From Oasisia sp. SBJ-2009 (lineage: Eukaryota > Annelida > Polychaeta > Sabellida > Siboglinidae): a stretch of 64,000 nucleotides of DNA. Position 1 is the stretch's first letter. Every line of letters begins with the position of its first letter. Position numbers and translations under genes: made by a program. The notes below the pieces were generated by a model. That model ran no database searches. It was not told where the DNA came from and saw only the letters and a program-made list of their open reading frames with translations. This document shows, in pieces, positions 1-44,869 of the stretch. Location: NCBI GenBank assembly GCA_964017155.1, contig OZ024856.1, positions 39,645,409-39,709,408 of the forward strand. Reading direction: 5' to 3'.

Positions 1-1430
1 GTGACTCCCTGTTTAACACCCTGTATGATTGTGACTCCCTGTTTAACACCCTGTATGATTGTGACTCCCTGTTTAACACCCTGTATGATCGTGACTCCCT
101 GTTTAACACCCTGTATGATTGTGACTCCCTGTTTAACACCCTGTATGATTGTGACTCCCTGTTTAACACCCTGTATGATTGTGACTCCCTGTTTAACACC
201 CTGTATGATTGTGACTCCCTGTTTAACACCCTGTATGATTATGTGACTCCCTGTTTAACACCCTGTATGATTATGTGACTCCCTGTTTAACACCCTGTAT
301 GATTATGTGACTCCCTGTTTAACACCCTGTATGATCGTGACTCCCTGTTTAACACCCTGTATGATTATGTGACTCCCTGTTTAACACCCTGTATGACTGT
401 GACTCCTTGTTTAACACCCTGTATGATTATGTGACTCCCTGTTTAACACCCTGTATGATTATGTGACTCCCTGTTTAACACCCTGTATGATTATGTGACT
501 CCCTGTTTAACACCCTGTATGATTGTGACTCCCTGTTTAACACCCTGTATGATTGTGACTCCCTGTTTAACACCCTGTATGATCGTGACTCCCTGTTTAA
601 CACCCTGTATGATTATGTGACTCCCTGTTTAACACCCTGTATGATCGTGACTCCCTGTTTAACACCCTGTATGATTATGTGACTCCCTGTTTAACACCCT
701 GTATGACTGTGACTCCTTGTTTAACACCCTGTATGATTATGTGACTCCCTGTTTAACACCCTGTATGACTGTGACTCCTTGTTTAACACCCTGTATGATT
801 ATGTGACTCCCTGTTTAACACCCTGTATGATTGTGACTCCCTGTTTGACACCCTGTATGACTGTAACTCCCTGTTTAACACCCTGTATGATTGTGACTCC
901 CTGTTTGACACCCTGTGTGACTGTGACTCCCTGTTTGACACCCTGTATAACTGTGACTCCCTTTTTGACACCCTGTATGACTGTGACTCGCTGTTTGACA
1001 CCCTGTATGACTGTGACTCCCTGTTTGACACCCTGTATGACTGTGACTCCCTTTTTGACACCCTGTATGACTGTGACTCCCTGTTTGACACCCTGTATGA
1101 CTGTGACTCCCTGTTTGACACCCTGTATGACTGTGACTCCCTGTTTGACACCCTGTATAACTGTGATCCCTGCTTGATACCCTATATGACTGTGACTCCC
1201 TGTTTGACACCCTGAATGACTGTGACTCCCTGTTTGACACCCTATATGACTGTGACTCCCTGTTTGACACCCTGTATGACTGTGACTCCCTGCTTGACAC
1301 CCTGTATGACTGTGACTCCCTGCTTGACACCCTGTATGACTGTGACTTCCTGTTTGACACCCTGTATAAGAGGTATGCTATGCCCTGTTTGATACCCTAT
1401 GTGAATATGTGACCCCTGTTTGACCCCCTG
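1..1430 (+). repeat. 30/32-bp minisatellite abutting a MIPOL1 splice acceptor
   Basis: The unit is 30 bp, beginning GTGACTCCCTGTTTAACACC, with 32-bp versions carrying an extra AT. There are roughly 46 copies, starting before the window. Copies left of about 840 have TTTAACACC; copies to the right have TTTGACACC and are more diverged. The last degenerate copies run directly into the acceptor of the exon at 1446. Confidence 0.97.
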
Positions 1431-1445
1431 TGTGTCTGGCTGCAG

Positions 1446-32049
<30,604 letters not shown>

Positions 32050-35000
32050 AGGAAGTCGGTGCTCATCAAATGGACACCGGCAGGCGTTGTGATGAAATGG
32101 GTGATATAAACTGAAGTGATGCAGAAACAGGGAGAGAAAGGGACGCATCTAGCACAGATGGATAAACTTTGTGAAAGTCGGCTGTGGAGTGTATTGCAAG
32201 AAATGCACAATTGCTCCAGTCCGACGATATCGACCGTGTATTTGTGGGCACTTGACGTGGGTGTAGTGAACAGGTGACTGAATTCGCTGCGATGTCCGTT
32301 ATTTACGACAAGAGGACCAGACGAAAACATTTGCAGGAAATCTTGGCACGGCTTGGTGGAAAGGTCGTTGTCTTTAGAGCGACGCTGTAAAGACGCGAGT
32401 TCGCGATCACGCCACTTCATCTGGTCTAAGTTCCACTTCTTGCGAAGGTTCCATTTTGCCGCTCACAAAGCACCCATTAGTGGGTCTGGTGAGACGGAGT
32501 GATCGAGACGTCATCGCCGCTTGACCCAGGGCAGAACCAACACCGTAAGCGATCTGCAGTCGTCGCCTGCGTCAGGCGCCGTGTATGTACCCGCCACAAG
32601 GCAAATATTTGCGTGTTTCGCCGCGAAGTCCATTCAAAACGGCTTACATTGGCGTTTGTTTTAGCTAAACCGCGCAAGCTCGCTGAGTGCGCCACCAATT
32701 CCGCTGCATTATGTGCGAAGTTTACTTAATTTGAAGTGGATTACAATGCCCCGGTAATGATGTGGATGTGGTGGCGTACCTTTGACGACGTTTCTGATGT
32801 CTGGACTTGATCGTACCGTCGCTACGATTTTGTCAAAGTTTCTTGGCGTCCCCCAAGTTAATAGAGATCTATTTCGTATACAGCAAAAGTTACACGGTTA
32901 CGGTTGTGTGTGCGTAATGAAGGCATATGCTGCTAATATCAATAATTAGTTAGTGTCTGACCTTCCGATATCTAGTGTTTTAAAACAATGAATCAATAAT
33001 TGTTTCACAACTTGTGTTGACATTTACTTTCTTCTGCTGCAAGTTTTATTAGAGCTTGCATTTAAGCGAATGAAATTACAAGTAGACGGTACATGATTAA
33101 TATAATATCACATAATAGACGAAATGGATGTAGTCGTACAGTTAGACTTTGTTTTGTTGTACCGACGAGATGTGTACAGGATTGCGATTCTAGTCTTCTT
33201 GCGTATTATCTGCTGTGCAATATACCCGTGGTACTGACGTAGGTGGAGGGCGCGGCAGTGTCTTGTAGGTGCCAGGATATGTCGCGATCACGCTGCCTAA
33301 TCGCAGACAGACTAGCATAGGCAGGAGACCAAATATCGCGGCGTTTTGATATTAATATACACTGTAATTGTGTAGTACGTTTGTACATTTATTAGACAAT
33401 CATTGTTGTGTTAGCTGTATATACTGTATGTGTTGGCAGGCCTGTGTGTAAATATGTCTTGCGCTAAACTAAATAGCACTACCACTCGTTCGGTACGTTC
33501 AACGTACGTTATGATGAACTTAGCATAATATAAACAACGATTTGTCTTGTAATTTATAATAAGAAGGCCCATTGCATTTTGTGTCTAGTGCGTACTTTTT
33601 TAGTGATCTATGGTGTACATGTTCATTTAATGTCTACATTCTGCGCGATATTATGCTGGAAAAGTGTTCGATACACTGGGTATTTGTAAGCAACTGAGTA
33701 AGATGAATGTTGTACTTATGTAGTGGTTGCATTAGCGGGCATTTCAAGGAGATATTTATATGTTGATGTCTGCACATCATCTTGTTCAGCTATCAGGCAC
33801 ACACATGTGCAGTATGGTGCCATTTACAATACATAAGTTCCTCTTTTACGACGACATATAAATATGATCGCACAGTCGGATCGTAGTAGATTGCATACTG
33901 GAATTCCTCAGTTTATCCCATGTTTATAGCGCCGTAACTTTGCTGAGTTTCTGCTATCCTCTTCTCTCCTGCTGTGTCTAGTTTCGCTCGACGGAGGCGG
34001 ACATCTTGGTGCCAGCACAAACCAGAACCAGGCCGCTCCGATTGGCCAACTTCAACACAAAAATATGACTAATTAAACATGTCCGATCACATTACAACCG
34101 TTGATAGATGTGCTGATGATGTACTTTTATCATGATGATGATATTTATTAATCTTAAAATCAGAATCATGTATATCCGATTTATAAAATAGCATCGCTGG
34201 AAAATAAACAGAATTGTGGAAATGACAACGACGGAGGTATTGTATTGGTAACGTAGAAAATTATAGTAACATGGTTTCCCTTTGTTTTTAGTCGTTTATG
34301 TTCTTCACGTGAATGTGCACGTGATTCCGTAGTTCTCCTATTCGGCATGGTTGGGCACTTGGAATCACGGACTTAAAATTCATCATATTCGAATATTTCT
34401 ACCCGCAATATCATACAGTACTATAACAAGAATTTACATTTCCGTGTTACTATACGTGTAATGTTGATGTTTGTCGTGAACATATACACACAGAGACTTG
34501 GTAGCTAATAACGAGTATAATACTAGCTAGTAGTAGCATTCTTCATATACTAATGCTGTGTACGGCGTTTTACCAATACTATTTTACAACCGTGGGACAA
34601 CATCAGTATTCAGCGACAAATTATTGAAGGCCAGTTTTCTTTGCCAAAAAAGTTGGGCACTTCTTCGAGTGGCTATAGAAACAATACATTAATATGATTA
34701 TTTCAATGAAATGTGCGTATTGCGTAGTGCTCTCGTGTGAAGTATGAGACCGTGAATGTGACGGGAACAACGTTGGTTCATTTGATATTGCAAATGTGTG
34801 ATAAAAACAAACATTGCCGTATAGCTCAATATTCAATCACATGATAAATGGAAGAGTGAATTAAATTAGAACATTCTTCAAGATAGTATATTTTTGAATG
34901 GCAAATTCAAACGATTCCGTCATCGTCTCATGCAGAACTCTGCAGCGGTATGCAGAAGAAGCAGTTTTGATAAGGTAGGTGATAGTATCGATAGATATTG

Positions 35001-36066
35001 CTATACACCGTCTATATTATCTCTGCAGCTTGTTCCGCCATATGCCCACTCTCCGATACAACTGCGTTTTTGTTCTGGTTAACGTGTTTGTTCTGCGTAA
35101 ATAGTAAATTTGTCGCTTAAAACGGTCAAAGCAGACATGTGATTTGGCGACAGCAGACTCGGTCAACTCGTGCGGGTAACGTGTCCATCACATGGACCTA
35201 CACTCCCCTCCAGCCCGCGTTGTCACGAGCACTTCAACTAACACTCGAAACACTTGTCAACTTCATCTGAATTAAGGAACAATTACGCAGTTGTTTTTGT
35301 TCTCTGTCGCTGCGTTTGAATATGGCGTCAATATTGCAGTTTATCAATTTCAGGAAACTCAATTGATACCTTTTTACGCTGTTGTAAAATTACGCTCCAC
35401 TTCAATGTCGTATGTTCCATTCATTAGAGAATACAAAGACCTACTAATATAGTTCCAACAAATCGGTTATTAGAAATGCGGAAACCGTATATTACATGAT
35501 AGTTTGCAAAGCATGTCCAATTCTTTCTGATGAAATGTTTTTGTTGTTGTTTAAGCTTGACATGAGTAATAGAAAAAATACATGTTTCAAGATCCACGCC
35601 AGTTAACTATACCAAATGTGACGCACGTTCATGTGTATCCGTGTAATTGTATGGTTACGCAAAACAACAATTACACTGTATTTACAAGTTTACAAATTTA
35701 CAAGTTCATAGAGGTAGCTATTCATATGGCATAGTTGTTCAGCAAATAATACATATTGATATACAGTGTACAGGGTAATTGAACTGATATAATAGTATAA
35801 CGCTCGTGCGTTATTGTTGACTGTGTTGTGTTGTTTGTTGTGTCGATCGGACCTCAAAGTGACATCGTTAAAGACCAGTTCCATAACAAATTAGATTTTA
35901 AATCGTGGTTTATGATTCATTGCCTGAGATGTCGGCGAACTATTTTGTTATCAACGATTTTTTTATTTCATTGTTAACATTTGCACAGAAAGATACGCGT
36001 TGGAAACAACAATATTATGTGTTTGATGTGTGATCGGTCGTTGAATACTGAGTCGACATTTGCATA

Positions 36067-36131
<65 letters not shown>

Positions 36132-36682
36132 ATAACCTATTCGTATTTTACTGCAGGTGCAGGGTGTATACATTATGAAATTTGAGCATTAGCGTGAGAA
36201 AGCATAAGCCGGTCAACATATCGGATTTAACACCGAGCCCAGACGAGCGGTAATTTTAGCGGCGCTGCTCAATGTTTGTTGCGTCCGATCCCGACCAATC
36301 TTGGAGAAGGATTATCGGAACCGACGAACTTTGTCGGTGACGAAATGCAAACACACTGGTATGAAGCCACCTACTCTCTGATCAAACAACTCGAGACGTG
36401 CTCACATATTTGTACAGGATAGAGTTCGGGGCGACTGCTAATCGCCCAGAATTCTCAAGGCATAAATTCACCCTCCCACGCTAGAGGAACACTCTCGGAT
36501 ACGTTTAGTTTCACGTTACAATTGATGGTCCAAAGGACAGTCAGGCATACGTTGGCTTAGTATTCAATACACGATAGAATGCCTTTCGAAAAATATATCT
36601 AGACCACCTGAGCCTTCCTGCGATTTTACACTACTCAGATTACAGCAGGTGTGCTAGTCGTAAAATGAAATACTGCGTGAGT
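32050..36682 (+). other. MIPOL1 3' flank (probable 3'UTR and intergenic DNA)
   Basis: The first part must include the MIPOL1 3'UTR. Candidate poly(A) signals are ATTAAA at 34072 and AATAAA at 34203, neither decisive. A (TA)n tract sits at 36068-36126. The rest is unique AT-rich sequence with no supported gene. Confidence 0.6.
36068..36126. repeat. (TA)n microsatellite
   Basis: Pure TA repeat, intergenic. Confidence 0.95.
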
Positions 36683-37498
36683 GGTGTCTTCCCGTTATAG
36701 CTACTTCCCGTTATAGCTACTTTTTATTCCCGTTATAGCTACTCGTTAAGTTTGACATGCAAACTAGTCCCGTTATAGCTACTTTTCTATTTCTCCATTT
36801 TACAATGTAACAAGATAAGGGAGCAGTAACTATTTCATCTCCATCCAGCTGATATCCATGAGAGGTTGACTGCTTTTATGTAAGTGTGTCCCACTGAGGA
36901 ATTTCCACAAAGTCCAGTGATAATTTGTAACAAGTACTTTGTGGAGACATGGCTTGGTGATGATTCAAAAATCACCATGGACATGTGGAATGTTTACACA
37001 GAATCTGACAAATGAACAAACAACCATATTGAGGGATGGAATTCCAAGTTTGCAAAAGTGGTGGGGAAACGCCATCTCAACATCTTCCAGTTCATGGTTG
37101 CTAAACATGATGCCACCATATAACAAGAATAATTGATGACATTCATTACTTTTTGATAAATGCAGTTCTGTACTCAGTACAATGTACCTAGGTAGTTGTC
37201 TTTTGAAAACAACATTTTGCACAAGTGTTTTATGGTATATTTTCAAATTTCAAATAACTGACAGTTACATCTATATACCATTCTTATGACTTTTAAAATG
37301 TGTCCTTCAGTAATACATTTCATGTAGATATCTTACAGTAATCTGAAACAGTTAATGCTCCCTCTTGCTGTCCCCTCCTGAACTGTGTAATTAAATAAGT
37401 AGCTATAACGGGACTAGTTTGCCTGTCAAACTTAACGAGTAGCTATAACGGGAAAAATGTGTAGCTATAACGGGAAGTAGCTATAACGGACCTAGACC
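36683..37498. mobile_element. MULE-type DNA transposon remnant with TIRs and 8-bp TSD
   Basis: An 816-bp element bounded by the direct repeat GCGTGAGT (36675-36682 and 37499-37506). Its ends are inverted repeats of about 100 bp, each holding four copies of CCCGTTATAGCTACT (one copy truncated to TCCGTTATAGCTAC at the right end) and the shared segment CTCGTTAAGTTTGACA. An 8-bp target duplication suits Mutator-like or hAT elements; the internal protein remnant points to a MULE. The right TIR differs at a few positions, so the copy is not brand new. Confidence 0.85.
36842..37123 (+). pseudogene. Degenerate MULE transposase C-terminal fragment
   Basis: Frame starting at 36842 reads HPADIHERLTAFM, stop (36881), VCPTEEFPQ, then YFVETWLGDDSK, MWNVYTESDK, stop (37013), TNNHIEGWNSKFAKVVGKRH and LNIFQF. 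The order FxExTWLG - WNVY - TNNHxEGW - VG - H/NI is the C-terminal signature of MULE-type transposases found in many animals. Two in-frame stops and loss of the catalytic N-terminal part make it a dead fragment. It lies inside the TIR element at 36683-37498. Confidence 0.75.
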
Positions 37499-37764
37499 GC
37501 GTGAGTCTATCCAATCTACTGGCGCCCAGTCACCGAGCCAAGCTACAATTTATAATTTATTTGCAACAATTCAAAAAATACATGTGATATCGCGGATTTT
37601 GGTTCATAGAATTGTTTTACGTATTGTGTCTGACCGCATGGTCAATATACTGAGTACATTATTTAAACAAAAGTACTAGAGACAAGCTGCGAGCCTATTT
37701 TTTTAAGTTATACATTTAATCATAAAAATATGCTACATATAAACCTGAAATAGATACATAATGA

Positions 37765-37870
<106 letters not shown>

Positions 37871-39319
37871 AACCCTGCGCTTTAGCGTTTAATTTAGATA
37901 TCATATTTGAATCAAAATTTTATACTAAATACACAACGGTAAAACTGTAGTTCATTAATTCATTTCGGACAAACAATATTATAATATACATATGTTAAAA
38001 TGTGCACATGGGTTTTCCTACTAATATGATTTTGCCAAAAATATCAGACAGTGCACTCTTAAAATCTAATCGCGATGTAAAAAATGTACTTTACTCTATG
38101 CATCTAATTCACTATTTATTTTAATTTATATTACAAGACTTTGTCACTTTTAATTTGCTTATCTTCTAGATTTGCCAACGCATTGGTTAGGCATGGCATT
38201 GTCTTGCTCGTGAGCAATTTATTATAGAAAACGGATAAACGTAATTTGTAGCAATCGTGACGAAGTCCCGGATATATCAACTCGATAAAAGGTTTCTTTA
38301 TTTCGTTGTTTAGTGCGTTAAAGACAATAACCCAAAACGCGCACTTCACTTATATGGGTTTATGACCCGGTGATACAGCGATGAAAGAGTAGGGTGACCT
38401 CGGTGTGTTTTAAATAAGATTTTAAGTAGCTCAACTATTGTTTTCCGCTCGCGTTGGCAAGGGCATGAGTTGCAGTGTAATTGGTTCCGTCGTGAATCAC
38501 CAAGAGTGAGTTGTATGTCGGTGACTATGAGTGGGTATTTATGAAAGATGTTTTACAGCTCCAGTTCAGTCCAGTCATCCCGCCTTCGTGGAGGTCGACG
38601 TAAATGCTTTGCTTTGGTATCTACCAATTTGAATACTTTCTCTTTCTCTTTTTGATTTCTTCCTGATGTAGTTTATTTACGTAGAGTAAGTTCTTGTACA
38701 GCGCAGTATTTTATGACTTCTCAAAACCGATCATTCTCCCTGCCAAACCTCTTTTAGAAGAATTAAGCTGCGCTACAATAAATGCGCAAATATTATTCGT
38801 ATACAAGTAACAATCACTCTATAAAATTATGCAGGTACTCACCCATAGACCTAAGTGAACTGGAGCAACATAGAATGGACGAACGTATCCTAGATTGGAC
38901 ACGACAGCACAGGGTGAGAGCCCGGACTCTCTCGATGTTCTAGCCCCTGCACCACTCCGCTCCATTTATAGGGGAAATGTGCAAATGTGATAGTGATTGT
39001 GTTTATGTTTTGAAATCCACATGTTGGGGTAATTCCGGGGTGCCACAAACTATCACGTGATCCACCCCATTGGTAAAATAATCACCCAGAGCCGCAGAGC
39101 TGCCTTTTAAACAAAACGATTCCACCAAAGAAACGCCTAGTGTGTAATTTCTTATATATTTGGAATATTTTTTATTTCACATACATGATAAATCACATAC
39201 TAGTAGTTTCTTGAATTAAATTTACTTTGTTTGTCATTACAAGTAAATAATAATACCAAATAAAGTCTGCATGGCGCCATATATGATATGATCAGGTTTG
39301 GAGCAGCTTTACAGCTGGT

Positions 39320-39730
39320 GAATTGTGCTAATGTGCAGACTTGCTATCATCGCCTGGCGATGTCCACTTCTCCGCTGCCGTCCGCCAGGTAGTCCTCATG
39401 CGCCGTGTACCGCACTTCCGTCAGTCTCCATTAGACACTTCCGGTGGATGTCGCCGCCATGTTTCCGACACTCTCCCTCCACAAAGACGGGAGCATTTAT
39501 TGGCAAATTTGACGTTTTCATGTCCGGGCACAATAGAACCTCTGACGGCGATATTAGATCGAGAGATGATGAGCTAATTGACTTTAACGGGGACAGCAAC
39601 CACAACAACGAGGATAGTGTATAAATATCGATCTCTGTGACCGTTTAGCGCGTTATCGCCATTAGAGTGGCGCGCTGTCTGTCAGTGTAATCAGCGCGTT
39701 CGACTCATCGACAACTGTCTGCCTAAATGA
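39320..39730. promoter_or_regulatory. Candidate intergenic regulatory island
   Basis: About 400 bp of complex, GC-richer sequence in AT-rich DNA. Words include GAGCTAATTGAC (homeodomain), TCCATTAG, CATTTATTGGC and CGCCATTAGAG. No coding pattern on either strand. Candidate FoxA/MIPOL1 regulatory DNA from position and composition only. Confidence 0.2.
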
Positions 39731-41025
39731 TTTGTCAGCCATAGCCTGGGCTAACTACTATCCCAATCGCTTCGTGAACACTGCAAGGTCGAAGTAAAGA
39801 GTCATGATCATATATATGTTGTATTATTTGTGCCAACAACATATATTGATTGATACCACATAACATTATTATGTCGTTTGGGTATGACGTTTTAAGGCGG
39901 ATCAAGTTCAGGGTGTTTGTTATGGAACCAATGAAGAACAGCGTATTGACACAAGCACACAAGAACATTTATTGCGCTATAACAATGCTATGCCAAATAT
40001 AATATTACTTTTCTGTTTGGGTCGAAGTATAAAAACAGCAATATAAAATGCTGAAATGTTTCACAATGATAATAGTATAATATTTTAATAGAGTGTTAAT
40101 GCGGTTATTTATTGCGTTACAGTGTAGAAAAGTGTGTGTATAAGACAAGATGGAGCTCAAGAACCTTTGTTGAATAAAGGTTTACATAGGTATTTTGTTT
40201 CCTCATAATATATTTACAACTACAGTTTATTCATTTTAATTTAAGCTCACCCCTTTATGGAAGCCTTTCTATATGCAATTCTTAATAACAAAAATCGTTT
40301 ACGTTTTATTTTTACAGTTGTGTTCGTATTCTCATTTAAGCACATGTCACGTGACTGTGTGTGTGAATCACTGGGCACATGATAACGTTGTCACCAAGTA
40401 CTGATTATAATTATAATAAGACACGTGAGCAGAACTCTGTTATATTATTGTAATGTGGACGCCATTACCATGTGACGTTTATATATAGCGTTGTGTTTAT
40501 CAACAGTGTCATGACATTCACTAAGACAATAGCCCACGACCGTGCTTCGTGACAGCAACTCAGGGGACAAAGAGAAGTGATATAGGATATTGGTGACATA
40601 ATCTGAAAACAAATACATGTTTCTAAGCCTTAAATAATCGCATGGCGGTCAGTGTTATTCCAATCCTTAATGTTTTATTCCGATGAACGTTTTGTAGATC
40701 TATCGTCTGTCTGTTGTGGTCAGAGCGTGGGGCGTGGTGATAGATTTCGTACAGTTGTGTGACGATTTGTCCATCAACTCGTGAAGTTTAAGTGCTTAAA
40801 AACTCGGTTAAGTGGTCTGTTATCGCAGACACAATTGTGGCAATATGAAATGCACCATAGTGTGTATCAACCGCATACCTGTAGTCCACAGAACGCACGT
40901 TGTATATCGATATTGCACGCTTTCGCCAGTGTCTACAAATTTACTGTTCGGTTGCAATGCAGTCTTTGGGGAAATGAATGACTTGAACAGAGATCAGTGG
41001 CATGGTGATTACCAAACCATTCCAG

Positions 41026-41163
<138 letters not shown>

Positions 41164-42330
41164 ACGTTAAGATATACACAATAAAGAATAAAGAGAGAGT
41201 TTTGAACACAGCGTTTCACATTATTTCATAATTCTTATTTAAATACTTATTATTTATTACACGTAATTAAACTTCAAATTAAATAAGTAAATGACAAATG
41301 ACATATATTTGAATTAATAATTGACTCGTTAAAACCACACTGCATACATTAACAGATAAAACAGGCTACAGCGTGAATGTGTCATATGCTTATTTAGATA
41401 AGAAGACAGATAAATACATATTGGACGGCGCTAAATATGGTCCACCCTACACATAATCCTGGCATCAAGTCACGACAGCGTGAGTCATGCGGCGTCAAAA
41501 CACGAACAGTGCATTTTTGTTACTTCCTTTGTCTTCGTTTTTAGTCAACGAAAAACACAATACGACTGTTTTAACATGTTTCAATTTGAAAAGTTAAAAA
41601 TTGCGAAAATATTACGAAATTGTATATAACTAAGTTAAACACAATTTAAACTTCAATATTATTATTGCCTTAAAACGTCAATTAATTCAGCATATATCAC
41701 CTCATTTTAAAATGTGCATTCTAGTATAAAATAGGTACATAACAATAAAACGAAGCACAACCAAAATCGTTTGCAATTGATTAAATGACCGATTGTACAT
41801 GCTGATCATGCAGCGATATATTGGTACGGAAAAACCCATTGGCGACCCTTCTGCGAAAACAGACAGTGCACGCATGATCGTTTCGGTGTCGTGTGCCAGT
41901 CGTTGCCCGTGACAGTCTGTTTACTGAGCGTATTACTTGGCGCCGTGTATTGTCACGAGCACACGCCTTGCCCCGGCCGCTAGCCCGCTTGACGGTCGCC
42001 GCAGACACAGCCGACGCGCCCGGCAGAACGACCGGTGCTGATGCGGCAAATTTAACGTGTACAACAAACATCAGCGACCGGGTTAGCAATTTCCCTTAAC
42101 GAGGCCGTATTAATCTCATTCGATTTGGTAGTCTAGGTAATACATTGCTATGCTGTCGCTTCAAACGCGTGGTAGGCCGAGTATATACAACTGGACGCGT
42201 CTACGAATACCTAATATATCCCGTGTAATACAATTTGATTTTCAGTTTAGTTATTTATTACAAAGAACAAATACAAAAAACTATTGTTATTGGCATTATT
42301 TAGTAGTTCTGTCGAACTGCTGTTTTCAAT

Positions 42331-42413
42331 CAAACAAACAAACAAACAAACAAACAAACAAACAAACAAACAAACAAACGAACAAACAAATAAACAAACA
42401 AACGAACAAACAA

Positions 42414-42445
<32 letters not shown>

Positions 42446-42446
42446 A
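42331..42446 (+). repeat. (AAAC)n then (ACA)n microsatellite
   Basis: About 22 copies of CAAA with a few G or T variants, followed by about 8 copies of ACA. On the minus strand the first part is a run of TGTTTGTTTG, which matches the loose forkhead core. Confidence 0.95.
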
Positions 42447-42599
42447 AAAGGTGTTATATTATATATACATTGTAAATGGTAATATACAAGCAATCACTTA
42501 AATGACGTCAGTGTTGAGATCAACATTAGCGCGGGTATCTACAGCGCAGACAAGAACGACATGAAACGGTAAAACCCGCGGCGTAACAATCGACACCTA

Positions 42600-42880
42600 C
42601 ACATTTTCCCTTCCCTTCCTAACTCCTCTCCGACAGGGCTACGGTGGGTTGTTGTTCCACCCGTTTCCCAGCCTCGCTCCGTTGAATTCGTCTTTCAGTC
42701 GCGGGAAGTCCATTCTCGTCCCCTAATTACAGCGGCACTTTGAAGAGCGCCGCCGCCTCTCTCCTGCCGGGCTATCCCGCGTCCGTCTCCGTCAATGTGG
42801 CGGGATTAGGGAGAAGCCAGCCACTCCACGCACAAAGGCCGGTCGACGCCGGGGGCGCATCACAGACGCGCATTACATCG
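42600..42880. promoter_or_regulatory. Candidate intergenic regulatory island
   Basis: GC-rich, complex sequence with CTTTGAAG (TCF/LEF type), CCTAATTACAG (homeodomain) and GGGATTAGGG (Otx/Gsc type) within about 100 bp. No coding frame with family features. Inference from motif content. Confidence 0.2.
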
Positions 42881-43046
42881 AGATCTGAGCGAAATAAAAA
42901 CTTATTATCAATCGGAGTGCTTAAGAAGATATCACAATAAATACAGTACAAAGAGGACTGCACATTTGGTGGCCGGTCTAAGCGTTCATTTCGGCGCAGA
43001 GAGAGAGGGAAGGAACGCCGAAATCAGGCGCGCACGCTCGCTCCCT

Positions 43047-43465
<419 letters not shown>

Positions 43466-44473
43466 TTGTATTTATTATACACCACACGTCTGAAACAACT
43501 GTGTGCTTAACATACATGTACATCGCAAATGTAAACGTTTTTGTTTACCTGCCTGAATTAACGTTATCTGTTTGTAAAACTCACAAAGATTAGACCGTCT
43601 AGTCCTAATACTAAATACTACGATTTTAATTTCATTACAGACCGACATACCACATAATGCGGACGACTGTGTAATGTTCCCATTTCGAAACAAACATAGA
43701 TTTTGTAGTGTCAGTAATATTGAAATTGTACCTACAGGGTTTCGCATAAGTGAAATAATTACATAAAACCTTCTATTGATTTTGTAATAGCAATATATTA
43801 CACAATTAATACAACATAACCTTTCACTAATAAAATTTAAGAATAATCATTATGTATTTGAATGCTCTGAAAGGTTTATAGCACACACAGCTTCGTTATT
43901 CAAAATAAAAAATACCAAACACAAGAACATAAATACACCACAAGAATTTATTCAGTCAAAGTAAAATATATCTACCACCAAGAGTTTATATTGTATCGAT
44001 ACAAATTTACCGCCAAATACGTCCCCATAAAATAGTTGCGACATGATATTTTTCTGTAAACGCCAGCGGCCATTTCCTCGCCGAAATGCGCCCAGACCCG
44101 CTATCGAATCTAGACTTATCGACTTCCGCCATAAATCCAAACACCTTCGTCGCCGGCGGCAGTAATCGACGCACCTTCCTCGCCCAGACTGTCGTTTATA
44201 GTTTTAGAACTGATTATAAATCGCCCGGTCAAACAAAATGAGGTAATCCCGGTAACTGGGCTACAATTAATTGCCGATTGTCGCGGCGTCGAACCGCGAC
44301 TAGAGCGCGATGTCGTATATTGTTATTGTCTTTATACGACCAGCAGACGCGAACGGTGACATGTCTGCAAGACCACTGGCTAGCTAGATAACTCTCGTAA
44401 ATGTGGTTAACCAACTTGATGTCTATATTAATAAATCATTTATATGTTGTGTGATTTTCTTCTTCCGTTTCAC

Positions 44474-44605
<132 letters not shown>

Positions 44606-44828
44606 TCATTTTTGTATTTATTGTGTTATTTTTTTTCTTATTCTTCACATTATGTTATGATTCTATGCGGCGTATTGTATGCGTTAATGCAAGTTATTAA
44701 GAATAACGTCATCAAATGATATTAATATTATCACCTTTTTAATATAATGTATATACTAACTATATAAGAATAATAATTTTGTATTTATTGCTATTGTTTT
44801 ATTTTTATTTTATGCGCCTTTTTTAGTG

Positions 44829-44830
<2 letters not shown>

Positions 44831-44869
<39 letters not shown>

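Noticed and set aside
1..1430. Possible CRISPR array
   Set aside because: The repeats are directly tandem with no spacers, and the context is a eukaryotic intron.
36939..37136. 65-codon ORF inside the MULE element
   Set aside because: It is a shifted-frame shadow; the transposase signature is in the frame starting at 36842.
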